Assembly (NCBI GenBank): GCA_964486455.1
Contig: CAZAMP010000070.1
Location: 1 to 16,691, forward strand
Direction of reading: 5' to 3'
DNA from: CAZAMP01 sp964486455
GTDB lineage: Bacteria; Eisenbacteria; RBG-16-71-46; CAZAMP01
DNA length: 16,691 nt
The notes beneath the pieces are model-generated. The model was not told where the DNA came from. It was given only the letters and a program-made list of their open reading frames with translations, and did not search any database. Of the stretch, positions 9,807 through 16,691 are shown piece by piece (position 1 is the first letter of the stretch; each line of letters begins with the position of its first letter). A program made the position numbers and the translations under genes.

Positions 9807-11501
9807 ATGAAACGCGATCTCGCTCAGCTTTGTGATCGGGAATATGACCTCGTCGTCATCGGAGGCGGGATCTTCGGCGCGTGCGCCGCGTGGGACGCAC
9901 GGCAGCGCGGACTTTCCGTCGCGCTCATCGAGCGGAACGATTTCTGTTCCGCCACCTCGGCGCACTCGTTCAAGATGATCCACGGTGGCATTCGTTACAT
10001 CCAGCACGGCGACGTCTTTCGCGTTCGCCAGTCGAGCAACGAACGCCGCGCGTTCATGCGGATCGCCCCCCATCTCGTCCGTCCTCTTCCCATCGCCATT
10101 CCGACGTACGGCCACGGGATGAAGGGTAAGGAAATCCTCCGGACGGGGATGGCACTCTACGATCTCGTCACGTTCGACCGAAACCGGGGAATCAACGATC
10201 CGATACGGCAGATCCCGAATTGTCGGGCGATGGGTCGATCGGAAGCGTTGGAACGCTTCCCGGGTCTCAAGCGGGACGGACTCACCGGCGGTGCGGTCTT
10301 CTGCGACGGTCAGCTCGTAAACCCACCGCGCCTGGTGCTCGCCATCGTTCGCCGCGCGAGCGCGGAGGGCGCGGTCGTCGCGAACTACGTCGAGGCCACC
10401 GGCTTCTCGAAGGACGGTAACCGCGTCACGGGCGTGAAGGCGCGCGATGCGCTCACGGGCGATGACCTCGAGATTCGCTCCCGCATGGTGCTGAACGCGG
10501 CCGGCCCGCACGCCGAGCGACTGCTCGCGACCGGGCTCGGAACGCCCCTCGAACCCCAAGGCACGTACTCGCGGGACGCGTGCTTCGTCGTGAAGCGTCG
10601 CATCGTCGACCATGCCGTCGCGGTGCAGGGCGCGACGCGCGATCCCGACGCTGTCGTCGGGCGCGGTGAGCGGCACCTCTTCCTCGTCCCCTGGCGTGAC
10701 TACACGCTAGTGGGCGTGTGGCACGTCGTCTACCCGGGAGACCCGGACGAATTCGTCGTCACCGACGAAGAGATCCAGACCTGGATGGACGAGATGAACG
10801 CGGCCTACCCCGCTGCGAACCTGACGCTCGCTGACGTCTCCACCCGAAACGCGGGGCTCGTTCTCTTCGGCGAGAACGAACCCGGAGCCGTAAACCTCCG
10901 TTACGGCCACCGGTCGCGAATGGTGGACCACAGGGCAAGGCAGGGGATTGACGGTCTCATCACCCTCATCGGCGTTCGCTACACGACCGGGCGCACGGAA
11001 GCCGCGAAGGCGGTGGATCTCATTCTTCAGCAGATGGGCCGGACGGCGCCACCGTGCCGGACTGATGTCGCCCCCGTTTACGGCGGCGAGTTCGAGCAGT
11101 TCGATTCGTTCGTCGACGATGTGCGGAAGCGCGAGGCGCGCCTCGGACTTGCCGACGACGTCATCCGGCATCTCGTGGTCTGCTACGGCAGCGCGGTCAC
11201 GGACGTCACGCGTCTCATCGACGACGACCCGACGCTCGCCGAACCCGTCGCGCAAGGCAAGAACGTTCCGATCAAGGCGCAGATCGTCTATGCGGCGCAA
11301 AGCGAGATGGCCCAGACACTGGGTGATGTGCTCTACCGCCGAACCGATCTCGCGACCGGCGAGAGCGCAGGTCAAGAAATCGCGGAGGGCTGTGCGGAGC
11401 TGATGGCGCGGGAGCTCGGCTGGAGCCAGGAACGGATCGACGACGAGATCCGGACCCTCGTCGAACCGATCAGTGCCGGAAGGTCGCAGCGTGCGGTCTA
11501 A
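9807..11501 (+). CDS. GlpD-like FAD-dependent oxidoreductase (glycerol-3-phosphate dehydrogenase family)
   Basis: A 564-residue flavoprotein beginning 12 nt after the carbamoyltransferase stop; only a weak AGGG precedes the ATG. The FAD-binding Rossmann motif GGGIFG (19-24) ends in the ribose-binding Glu42. Family signatures follow: KMIHGGIRYIQ (56-66), NERRAFMRIAPHLVRPLP, LNAAGPHAE, FLVPWRDYTLVGVWH, and a C-terminal helical domain like that of GlpD. The block that reads GGKLTTYR in classical aerobic GlpD is GVRYTTGR here (389-396), so a conserved Lys and Tyr are changed. It may therefore oxidise something other than sn-glycerol 3-phosphate, although glycerol-3-phosphate dehydrogenase remains the default call. 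Its place directly after sugar-modifying genes suggests a role in the same product, for example a glycerophosphate or polyol substituent (inference). Confidence 0.82.
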   Translation: MKRDLAQLCDREYDLVVIGGGIFGACAAWDARQRGLSVALIERNDFCSATSAHSFKMIHGGIRYIQHGDVFRVRQSSNERRAFMRIAPHLVRPLPIAIPTYGHGMKGKEILRTGMALYDLVTFDRNRGINDPIRQIPNCRAMGRSEALERFPGLKRDGLTGGAVFCDGQLVNPPRLVLAIVRRASAEGAVVANYVEATGFSKDGNRVTGVKARDALTGDDLEIRSRMVLNAAGPHAERLLATGLGTPLEPQGTYSRDACFVVKRRIVDHAVAVQGATRDPDAVVGRGERHLFLVPWRDYTLVGVWHVVYPGDPDEFVVTDEEIQTWMDEMNAAYPAANLTLADVSTRNAGLVLFGENEPGAVNLRYGHRSRMVDHRARQGIDGLITLIGVRYTTGRTEAAKAVDLILQQMGRTAPPCRTDVAPVYGGEFEQFDSFVDDVRKREARLGLADDVIRHLVVCYGSAVTDVTRLIDDDPTLAEPVAQGKNVPIKAQIVYAAQSEMAQTLGDVLYRRTDLATGESAGQEIAEGCAELMARELGWSQERIDDEIRTLVEPISAGRSQRAV

Positions 11502-13638
11502 GTACTTCCTTCTTCTCCTGGCCGGCGGCCTGTGCGCGATCCTCCTCATCTTCTTTTCCGGTGATCTGCGGAAGCAGTGGGGCAAGTTCCGCCGAGGACT
11601 CTCCGACCGAAGTGTCGAGTGGGAGACCGCGCCGCTGGCGAGCGGCGGGTTCGACGGACCCGCGATCGATGCGCTCATCGACTCGCTGGCCGCCCACGAC
11701 ACCTGGTCGCTTCTCATCGCCCGGCACGGACGCATCGTCACCGAATGGTACGCCGAGGGCGCCGGCCCCGAAGAGACTCACTACACGGCGTCGCTCGCGA
11801 AGAGCATTGCCGGGGGCATGGCGCTTCTCGTCGCGCTGGACGAAGATCGGATCAGCCTCGACGATCCCGTCTCCGAGTACATCCCGTCCTGGCGCGACGA
11901 TCCGGAACGAGCCGGGATCACGATCCTGCAGCTCGCCACGCACAGCTCGGGACTCGAGGACGCCGCGGAGCAGGGCGTCGCGCGAAAGGACCTCACCGGC
12001 TGGAAGCGCGAGTTCTGGCGAAGAGACCCCGAGCCGTTCTCGGTCGTGCTGGAGCACTCGAAGCCGCTCTTCACGCCGGGGACCGCCTACACGTACGGCA
12101 ACACCGGCTTCGCCGTGCTCGGCTACGCGCTCACCAGCTCAATCGCCGATCTTCCGGAGTCAAGCATCGGTGAGCTGCTCGATCGGCGCATCATGACGCC
12201 CATCGGCATTCCGCCGGACACGTGGGAGATCAGCTACGGCAAGGACTACGAGTTGAACGGGCTCACGCTTCACGCGATCTGGGGCGGCGGCAAGTTCACG
12301 ACGCGCGCGGTCGCCCGCATCGGACAGCTGCTTCTAGATGGCGGTGTGTGGAACGGCGTCGAGATCGTGGATCCGAAGCTCGTGGACGCGATGGACGTTC
12401 ACGCCGGCACGCCGCTCCCCGATCGCTCGCGCGACCCGTTCTTCCCGGCGCCCGCGCCGTGCTGGTACACGAACTTCGACGGCGCGTGGTCATCCCTTCC
12501 GACCGACGCCTTCGCCGGCGCCGGTAACGGGCACCAGCTCCTCTTGATCGTGCCGAGCCTGGATCTCATCGTCGTTCGCTTCGGCCGAACGATGAACGGT
12601 GGCGACTTCGGCGCCGGATATTGGCGGGCGGCGAACGAGTTGCTCTTCGAGCCGCTCATGCGGGCGATCGTAGACCCGCCGGCATCACCCAGCTCCGTCA
12701 TCACGGACGTGACGTTCGCACCGGTCGACTCGATCGTGCTTCGCGCGCGCGGAAGCGACAACTGGCCGATCACCTGGGCGGACGATGATCATCTCTACAC
12801 CGCCTACGGTGACGGCAAGGGTTTCGAGCCAGGGACCGACGAGAAGCTGAGCCTCGGCTTCGCGAAGATCTCGGGCACCGCCGAGTCGTTCACGGGAGAG
12901 AACATTCTATCCGAAAGCGGCGAGCGGCTTGGCGACGGCCCCGCCGGTGCCAAGGCGAGCGGGCTTCTCAGCCTGGACGGCGTCCTCTACATGTGGGTGC
13001 GTAACCTCGGCAACTCGCAGCTCGCTTGGTCGACCGATCACGGCGCGACGTGGGAATGGGGTTTCAAGTTCGAGACGAGCTTCGGCAGCCCGACGTTTCT
13101 CAACGCCGGCCGCGACCATGCCGGCGCGCGGGACGCGTATGTTTATGTTTTTTCACAAGATGGGCCGAGCGCGTACGAACCGGACGACGGTGTCGTTCTC
13201 GCCCGCGTGGCGCGCGACCAAATCCGCGACCGCTCCGGCTATGAATTCTTCGCGGGGACCGACGACGGCGGCGCGCCGATCTGGACGAGCGACATCGACG
13301 AACGCGCGCACGTGCTCCACTTCCCCGGTCGATGCTACCGCTCGGACGCGGTCGTCCATCCGACGACCAGACGCACACTGCTCGCGCTCGCGTTCGGCCG
13401 CGAAGGTGGGTGGGGGATCTTTGACGCGCCCGATCCGTGGGGACCGTGGACGACGGCGTTCTTCACGCTCGACTGGGGCGTCGGCCGCACACACGGCTAC
13501 CGACTGCCGTCGAAGTGGATTTCTCCGGAGGGCGACGAGCTTCACGTCGTCTTCTCGGGGAAGAAGCATGATGACGTGAACTACGACGCGTTCTGCGTCA
13601 GGCGGGCGACACTGACGCTCGCGGAAGACGCTCGCTGA
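11491..13638 (+). CDS. Membrane-anchored serine hydrolase (beta-lactamase fold) fused to a DUF4185/beta-propeller-like domain
   Basis: A 715-residue two-domain protein. The GTG at 11491 is preferred over the GTG at 11473 because GGAAGG lies 7 nt upstream and it starts MRSKYF directly before a hydrophobic anchor (residues 6-22). The gene overlaps the GlpD-like gene by 11 nt, so they are likely co-translated. Residues about 60-400 match class C beta-lactamase/serine esterase enzymes: SLAK (Ser101, Lys104) is the SxxK nucleophile motif, YGN at 202-204 is the second motif, and GAGNGHQLLLIVPSLDLIVVRFG is the usual C-terminal strand, with NGH instead of a clean KTG/HGG. From about residue 423 (DNWPITWADDDHLYTAYGDG) the sequence resembles DUF4185-type or sialidase-like propeller proteins. 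Likely periplasmic or surface esterase/amidase with a glycan-binding or hydrolytic propeller. The propeller assignment is from pattern memory. Confidence 0.78.
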   Translation: MRSKYFLLLLAGGLCAILLIFFSGDLRKQWGKFRRGLSDRSVEWETAPLASGGFDGPAIDALIDSLAAHDTWSLLIARHGRIVTEWYAEGAGPEETHYTASLAKSIAGGMALLVALDEDRISLDDPVSEYIPSWRDDPERAGITILQLATHSSGLEDAAEQGVARKDLTGWKREFWRRDPEPFSVVLEHSKPLFTPGTAYTYGNTGFAVLGYALTSSIADLPESSIGELLDRRIMTPIGIPPDTWEISYGKDYELNGLTLHAIWGGGKFTTRAVARIGQLLLDGGVWNGVEIVDPKLVDAMDVHAGTPLPDRSRDPFFPAPAPCWYTNFDGAWSSLPTDAFAGAGNGHQLLLIVPSLDLIVVRFGRTMNGGDFGAGYWRAANELLFEPLMRAIVDPPASPSSVITDVTFAPVDSIVLRARGSDNWPITWADDDHLYTAYGDGKGFEPGTDEKLSLGFAKISGTAESFTGENILSESGERLGDGPAGAKASGLLSLDGVLYMWVRNLGNSQLAWSTDHGATWEWGFKFETSFGSPTFLNAGRDHAGARDAYVYVFSQDGPSAYEPDDGVVLARVARDQIRDRSGYEFFAGTDDGGAPIWTSDIDERAHVLHFPGRCYRSDAVVHPTTRRTLLALAFGREGGWGIFDAPDPWGPWTTAFFTLDWGVGRTHGYRLPSKWISPEGDELHVVFSGKKHDDVNYDAFCVRRATLTLAEDAR

Positions 13639-13665
13639 TACCCGCGCGCCCCCAGCTTCTCCACC

Positions 13666-14415
13666 CTACTGATCCACGCGGAACTCGTCCTTGAGATTGC
13701 CCCAGCTCTTCGTGTCGATGGGTGTCGGCCACTCCACCCGAAAGTCATCGAAGCCGTACGTGTTCGGATCGAGTCCGTTTCCATGCTCTTCCCATTGCGT
13801 CCCGAAGTGAATTATCTCGATCGAAGCGGGCTCGTCGATGAAGGGCAAGTCCGACAACACCACTTCGCTATTCATCAAGAAGTCGTATTGTCCTGCGTCC
13901 AGATCGATTAGGAGACCGAATTCCACCGCGGTGTCGACGGAGTATGCGCCGGCCAATGCGTGCTCTTCACCCCCTTCGCCGTCGCCGTAGGTAACCTGCA
14001 TCTGCCCATTGTGGGAAAAGCAAATCAATCCGATGGTGAAGGGTTCCATGAAAGTGCCGCTCCCGAGCATTAGCTCGCCCCCGTGATCGATCTGCCCCGC
14101 GCAGGCCCGCCATGTCACGCGGGCCTTCCCTTGGTCGATCGGATCGGCTAATGAGAAACTCATGCCGGCGGCGGTTTGAAAGTCCCTATCAAAGAGAGTC
14201 GCTGGCTGATCCGTGAGATCCCCAAAGCTATTCGCGACCACGCATTGTGCGTCTCCAGCTGCATCGACGTAGGATGTGCTGTTTGGCGGCCCATCCTCCG
14301 TCGGCGGATCCCCAACCGTCATCGAATTGAAGTCGACGTCGAAGACGACATTCGCGGCGTAGGTCGGTGTATGCGGAATCAAAACCGCGGCAATAATCAG
14401 CAGAACCCGGCGCAT
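13666..14415 (-). CDS. Secreted protein of unknown function with Trp-Gly/Lys tail
   Basis: A 249-residue exported protein not assigned to a named family. The ATG follows a strong AGGGGGTGAG. A Sec signal peptide (MRRVLLIIAAVLIP..TYA, cleavage near residue 20) precedes a beta-rich chain that starts VVFDVDFNSMTVGD and ends with a strand pattern VLSDLPFIDE...YGFDDFRVEW. This layout (opening DxDFxSM, closing FDDFRVE) is common in LamG/concanavalin-like jelly-roll domains, but that is inference. The C-terminus PIDTKSWGNLKDEFR plus three residues closely parallels the end of the 225-residue protein encoded at 15783-16460. The gene is convergent with the serine hydrolase gene with only 27 nt between the stops and no obvious terminator there. 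It lies 177 nt after the preceding minus-strand gene and may have its own promoter. Confidence 0.7.
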   Translation of the reverse strand: MRRVLLIIAAVLIPHTPTYAANVVFDVDFNSMTVGDPPTEDGPPNSTSYVDAAGDAQCVVANSFGDLTDQPATLFDRDFQTAAGMSFSLADPIDQGKARVTWRACAGQIDHGGELMLGSGTFMEPFTIGLICFSHNGQMQVTYGDGEGGEEHALAGAYSVDTAVEFGLLIDLDAGQYDFLMNSEVVLSDLPFIDEPASIEIIHFGTQWEEHGNGLDPNTYGFDDFRVEWPTPIDTKSWGNLKDEFRVDQ

Positions 14416-14592
14416 ATCTCACCCCCTCGCATTGAGACAACCGCTACATCAGGCTGCCTCAGCAGCGCCGGAGAGTCAAACCCCGCGTCTCTCGCTACTG
14501 GATGATTTCCGAACGGATCGCGTCCGAGGCGACGGTGTTGTCCCCCCGGAAGGTGGCGAGAGTTGAGGGCCGCCGATCGCTAGCCGCTCACC
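14416..14592 (-). promoter_or_regulatory. Intergenic region before the 249-residue secreted protein gene
   Basis: No gene is visible here. On the minus strand TTGACT (plus 14474-14479) is a good -35 match about 60 nt before the start codon, but the sequence 17 nt on (CAGCCT) is a poor -10. A small hairpin, GCTGC-tgag-GCAGC (plus 14453-14466), overlaps that interval. A separate promoter is possible but weakly supported. Confidence 0.2.
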
Positions 14593-15774
14593 TCACCAGT
14601 CGAGCCGCTCGAACTCCGCATTCGCGACCTCACGATAGAACTCGACCAGCTCCAGGATCTCAGGCGGCGGCTTCGGGTTCATTCGCGGGTGCACCTTGAT
14701 GGAAATGCCGTTCCGTTCCCCGGATGGTGACCTCAGTGAAACGAAAACCGTCTCCCTCTCAATGCCCGACATCGAGTCGACGTAGAAGAAGGTCCCGTTC
14801 TTCTGCTCGGCAAGCACGTCGAGTAGCGGAAGCATCTCACTGATCTCGTCGGCGGAGAGCGCTCGCACACCTCGCCTAACGGGTATCGGTTCCCCCGATC
14901 TCCACGCGGTTCCCGGCTCGCCGAACATCCACTCCACGGTTTCCACGCTGCAGGGTTGGGCGCCGCAGAACACGAACTGGCAGTGCGATCGAACCCCGGC
15001 ACTGAACCAGATTCGGAGCGGCCATGCGGCACGCCAGGGGGTACTCATATCGAGAGCTAACGCGGCGTCAATTCCGGCCTGCGCTCTCGCCACGGCGAGA
15101 TCCGCGAGACCCCAAGCCTTGGCGGCGGAGGCCCGTTGGGCGATGGCCAGATAGTCCTCCGCCAAGTGTGACGACTCCGTGTTCCGGAAGCGCTCGACCT
15201 CATGTCGTCGGGCCGCCTCGAGAACCGACAACGCAAGGTGAGGTCGGTTGAGCGCCAAGGCCTCCGCGGAAACCGTCTTGGCGAATTGGCGAGGTCTCAC
15301 GCCCGCGAGCGTCAGTCTCGCCATCAGCTGATCGATCGGGTGCGTTGAATGGCGCACGATCTTCTCGAGCAACCATCCTTTGATGGGTCCCGCGAGTTTG
15401 CTGCCCTTCCTGACAGGACCTTTCCAGTCAATGTCGTAGCCGCAATCCTTGTACGCCCATGCCGCGTCGCGATCGACGGGAAGGAGATCGAGGAAGAAGT
15501 CGATCTCACGCCTCGCGCTTGTCGGCTCGGCCTCGAGGGCCAATCGACTGAGGGCAAGCACCTGATCGGCGCGCCCCAGGCCCGTGAAGAATCTGCGGGA
15601 CATCGATAGCAGACGGCGGTTGTCGGGCGATTCCTCGATGGCAGCCATGCGCTCCATATAGCTGTGAACAGTGCGCGGCAGGGGAGGCTTGTTAGGACGT
15701 TTCTGCGCCTCGGCGGGATCTACCTGGACGAGACCGGCCACGGCAACGAGTACGATCACGCAGATGCGGGTCAC
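14593..15774 (-). CDS. Exported protein of unknown function, helical, 393 residues
   Basis: No family recognised. The GTG start is supported by AGGAGGGATT directly upstream, which overlaps the stop codon of the preceding gene, so translation of the two is probably coupled. The N-terminus (MTRICVIVLVAVAGLVQV..AEA) is a Sec signal peptide with cleavage near residue 23, followed by a Lys/Pro-rich stretch. Residues about 35-245 are rich in Ala, Leu and Arg with helical periodicity, resembling a TPR/alpha-solenoid-like repeat region, though I see no clear repeat consensus. The C-terminal 130 residues differ: a Cys-bearing segment (SHCQFVFCGAQPCSVETVEWMFGEP), then alternating strand-like blocks and a helix ending EFERLDW. 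It lacks the tail seen on the neighbouring genes' products. Possibly a periplasmic scaffold. Confidence 0.68.
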   Translation of the reverse strand: MTRICVIVLVAVAGLVQVDPAEAQKRPNKPPLPRTVHSYMERMAAIEESPDNRRLLSMSRRFFTGLGRADQVLALSRLALEAEPTSARREIDFFLDLLPVDRDAAWAYKDCGYDIDWKGPVRKGSKLAGPIKGWLLEKIVRHSTHPIDQLMARLTLAGVRPRQFAKTVSAEALALNRPHLALSVLEAARRHEVERFRNTESSHLAEDYLAIAQRASAAKAWGLADLAVARAQAGIDAALALDMSTPWRAAWPLRIWFSAGVRSHCQFVFCGAQPCSVETVEWMFGEPGTAWRSGEPIPVRRGVRALSADEISEMLPLLDVLAEQKNGTFFYVDSMSGIERETVFVSLRSPSGERNGISIKVHPRMNPKPPPEILELVEFYREVANAEFERLDW

Positions 15775-15784
15775 AATCCCTCCT
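15775..15784 (-). promoter_or_regulatory. Ribosome binding site overlapping the upstream stop codon
   Basis: AGGAGGGATT reads into the GTG start at 15774. Its first two bases lie inside the TAG stop (15785-15783) of the 225-residue protein gene. It is a near-perfect Shine-Dalgarno and fixes the GTG start of the 393-residue protein. Confidence 0.8.
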
Positions 15785-16460
15785 ACTTATACTGCGACTT
15801 GATCCCCCCCCACGTGGTTTCTTCAACGGGCGTCCCGCCGCAGTAGTTCCCACAAAGTGGAACGACATCGGTGGCGAAGGTCCACGACGCCATGTTCGGC
15901 TCACAGATCTCGTACGACGTCGGGTCACAATCTGCGTAGATCGCCTGCCCAATGCGCGGATCCGCCGTAACACGAACGTGGCCGATCAGGTCCTCGAAGT
16001 CGTAACGCATGAAGAGAAGCACGCCGACGAGCACGACCTCTCCTTCGGGAACGTGACAGCCTCCGGGGTATGTGACGGCGTTCCCGGTGCCGGACGCGGG
16101 CCAGCCAGGGCCGGGAATCTCCGCGCCGCCGGTGCAGAGCGTCCATACGACAACGTCCGCTCCCTCGACGTCGTACTCGATGCCGAACTGAAGACCGCCG
16201 ATGCCGTTCGGCCATCCCCCCTCGCGCGATACGTAGACGCCAATCGCGTAGGCATAGTTCGGGAAGCCGTCGTTCCCGAGCCCGTCGCAGTCATCCGGCA
16301 TGCGATCTTCGAAGATCGTGCAATTGACGACCGACGTGGGATCCACGATGAAGTTGATGTTGACCAGAGGATCGAGCTCTTGGGCCGTGGCGACGGTGGA
16401 AAACATGCCCGCGGCGAAGACGATCGAGAGCGCTGCGAAGGGTCGATGCAGTCGTTTCAT
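15783..16460 (-). CDS. Secreted cysteine-rich beta protein with Trp-Gly/Lys tail, possibly cohesin-like
   Basis: A 225-residue exported protein. The ATG at 16460 is chosen over upstream in-frame starts because GGAGGGAG lies directly before it and it begins a clear signal peptide (MKRLHRPFAALSIVFAAGMFSTVATA, cleavage near 26). The mature chain is beta-rich and carries eight cysteines, an even number consistent with disulfides outside the cytoplasm. GIGGLQFGIEYDVEGADVV is like the opening strands of cohesin/Ig-like beta-sandwiches, and GWPASGTGNAVTYPGGC is a distinctive Gly/Pro-rich block. It ends PVEETTWGGIKSQYK, paralleling the tail of the protein encoded at 13666-14415. It is the first gene of the minus-strand group and is tightly coupled to the next. 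I cannot assign a function; a surface adhesion or binding role is speculation. Confidence 0.72.
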   Translation of the reverse strand: MKRLHRPFAALSIVFAAGMFSTVATAQELDPLVNINFIVDPTSVVNCTIFEDRMPDDCDGLGNDGFPNYAYAIGVYVSREGGWPNGIGGLQFGIEYDVEGADVVVWTLCTGGAEIPGPGWPASGTGNAVTYPGGCHVPEGEVVLVGVLLFMRYDFEDLIGHVRVTADPRIGQAIYADCDPTSYEICEPNMASWTFATDVVPLCGNYCGGTPVEETTWGGIKSQYK

Positions 16461-16502
16461 GGCTCCCTCCAGAAAGGTGGAAGGCGGATCGTTGTCACAG
16501 GA

Positions 16503-16508
16503 ATGGTA
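16503..16508 (-). promoter_or_regulatory. Possible extended -10 for the minus-strand group
   Basis: On the minus strand TGCTACCAT has the TGn-TACCAT form of an extended -10, about 43 nt before the ATG at 16460. The -35 region 17 nt further upstream (TCCATT) is poor. TATACT at plus 16535-16540 is an alternative -10 without a -35. The evidence is weak, but a promoter is needed after the terminator at 16557-16584. Confidence 0.2.
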
Positions 16509-16556
16509 GCACAGGCGTCGGACTGAATGGAGGGAGTATACGGCGGAACACAAAGA

Positions 16557-16584
16557 AAGCCGAGGCGACTAAGCGCCCCGGCTT
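16557..16584 (-). terminator. Intrinsic terminator for a minus-strand transcript entering from the right
   Basis: Arms 16557-16567 (AAGCCGAGGCG) and 16574-16584 (CGCCCCGGCTT) form an 11-bp stem around a 6-nt loop with one A/C mismatch. Read on the minus strand the mismatch becomes a G-U pair, and the stem is followed by TTTCTTTGTG. On the plus strand there is no T-run. So it should end a transcript whose gene lies beyond the right edge. Confidence 0.65.
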
Positions 16585-16621
16585 CAACGTGTTACCCGGG
16601 TGCAATCGGGTAACGTGAAGC
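16581..16621 (-). repeat. Second hairpin abutting the terminator
   Basis: GTTACCCG (16591-16598) and CGGGTAAC (16607-16614) form a perfect 8-bp stem with an 8-nt loop. The outer bases GCTTCA (16581-16586) and TGAAGC (16616-16621) extend it by 6 bp across an internal loop. The extended arm shares the bases GCTT at 16581-16584 with the terminator stem, so the full forms of the two hairpins compete. It may be a tandem terminator or part of an attenuator-like switch. Confidence 0.5.
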
Positions 16622-16691
16622 TGCTTGTCGAACGCGCTAGACAGTATGGAACGACCGGCTCGCGATCGTAAGGTCGTACCTGTGAGGGTCG
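16622..16691. other. Right edge without a recognisable gene
   Basis: No open frame, RNA gene or strong signal is seen. A short inverted repeat ACGACC (16651-16656)/GGTCGT (16672-16677) surrounds CGCGATCG. This could be the 3' untranslated part or a structured RNA belonging to whatever is ended by the adjacent terminator. Confidence 0.3.

Noticed and set aside
13639..13665. Bidirectional terminator between the convergent genes
   Set aside because: The 27-nt gap shows no stem of useful length and no T-run.
16622..16691. tRNA or rRNA fragment at the right edge
   Set aside because: No cloverleaf arms, T-loop or CCA-type end, and no recognisable conserved rRNA segment.

Overview
The window looks like chromosomal DNA from a high-GC, Gram-negative (diderm) bacterium. 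It carries a FadL-type outer-membrane porin, a lipoprotein-like secreted esterase and several proteins with Sec signal peptides. Codons are strongly GC-biased throughout and there is no sign of phage or insertion sequences. The matching C-terminal tails on two secreted proteins suggest to me an uncultured FCB-like lineage (Eisenbacteria/Krumholzibacteriota-like). That is an impression from memory, not something the sequence proves.

Layout. (1) 1-2883: a leader with a 15-bp inverted repeat and a 17-bp palindrome, then an OmpP1/FadL porin (TTG start) and an SGNH/GDSL secreted hydrolase 15 nt downstream. This looks like a lipid-hydrolysis and fatty-acid-uptake pair, closed by a strong GC hairpin. 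(2) 3062-11501: five plus-strand genes that read as a surface-glycan or glycolipid modification locus. They encode a membrane-anchored family 2 glycosyltransferase, an unusual fusion of an NAD-dependent sugar epimerase/dehydratase with a class I methyltransferase, a glutamine-hydrolysing asparagine-synthase-type amidotransferase (stop and start overlap with the fusion gene), a NodU/CmcH-type O-carbamoyltransferase, and a GlpD-like FAD oxidoreductase. (3) 11491-13638: a gene overlapping the GlpD-like gene by 11 nt. It encodes a membrane-anchored beta-lactamase-fold serine hydrolase fused to a C-terminal DUF4185/beta-propeller-like domain. (4) 13666-16460, minus strand and convergent with the above: three exported proteins of unknown function. 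The first and last end in clearly related tails around a Trp-Gly/Lys core, and the first two in transcription order are tightly coupled by an RBS that overlaps a stop codon. (5) 16461-16691: no gene. It holds the promoter region of the minus-strand group and two consecutive hairpins. The downstream hairpin is followed by a T-rich run on the minus strand and should terminate a transcript entering from beyond the right edge.

Working model (inference): region 2 builds and decorates a lipid-linked sugar by epimerisation or dehydration, methylation, amidation, carbamoylation and flavin-dependent oxidation. The anchored hydrolase of region 3 may act on the finished product at the cell surface. The most novel-looking points are the SDR-methyltransferase fusion in this gene company, the hydrolase-propeller fusion, and the shared C-terminal tail, which may be a sorting or anchoring signal.
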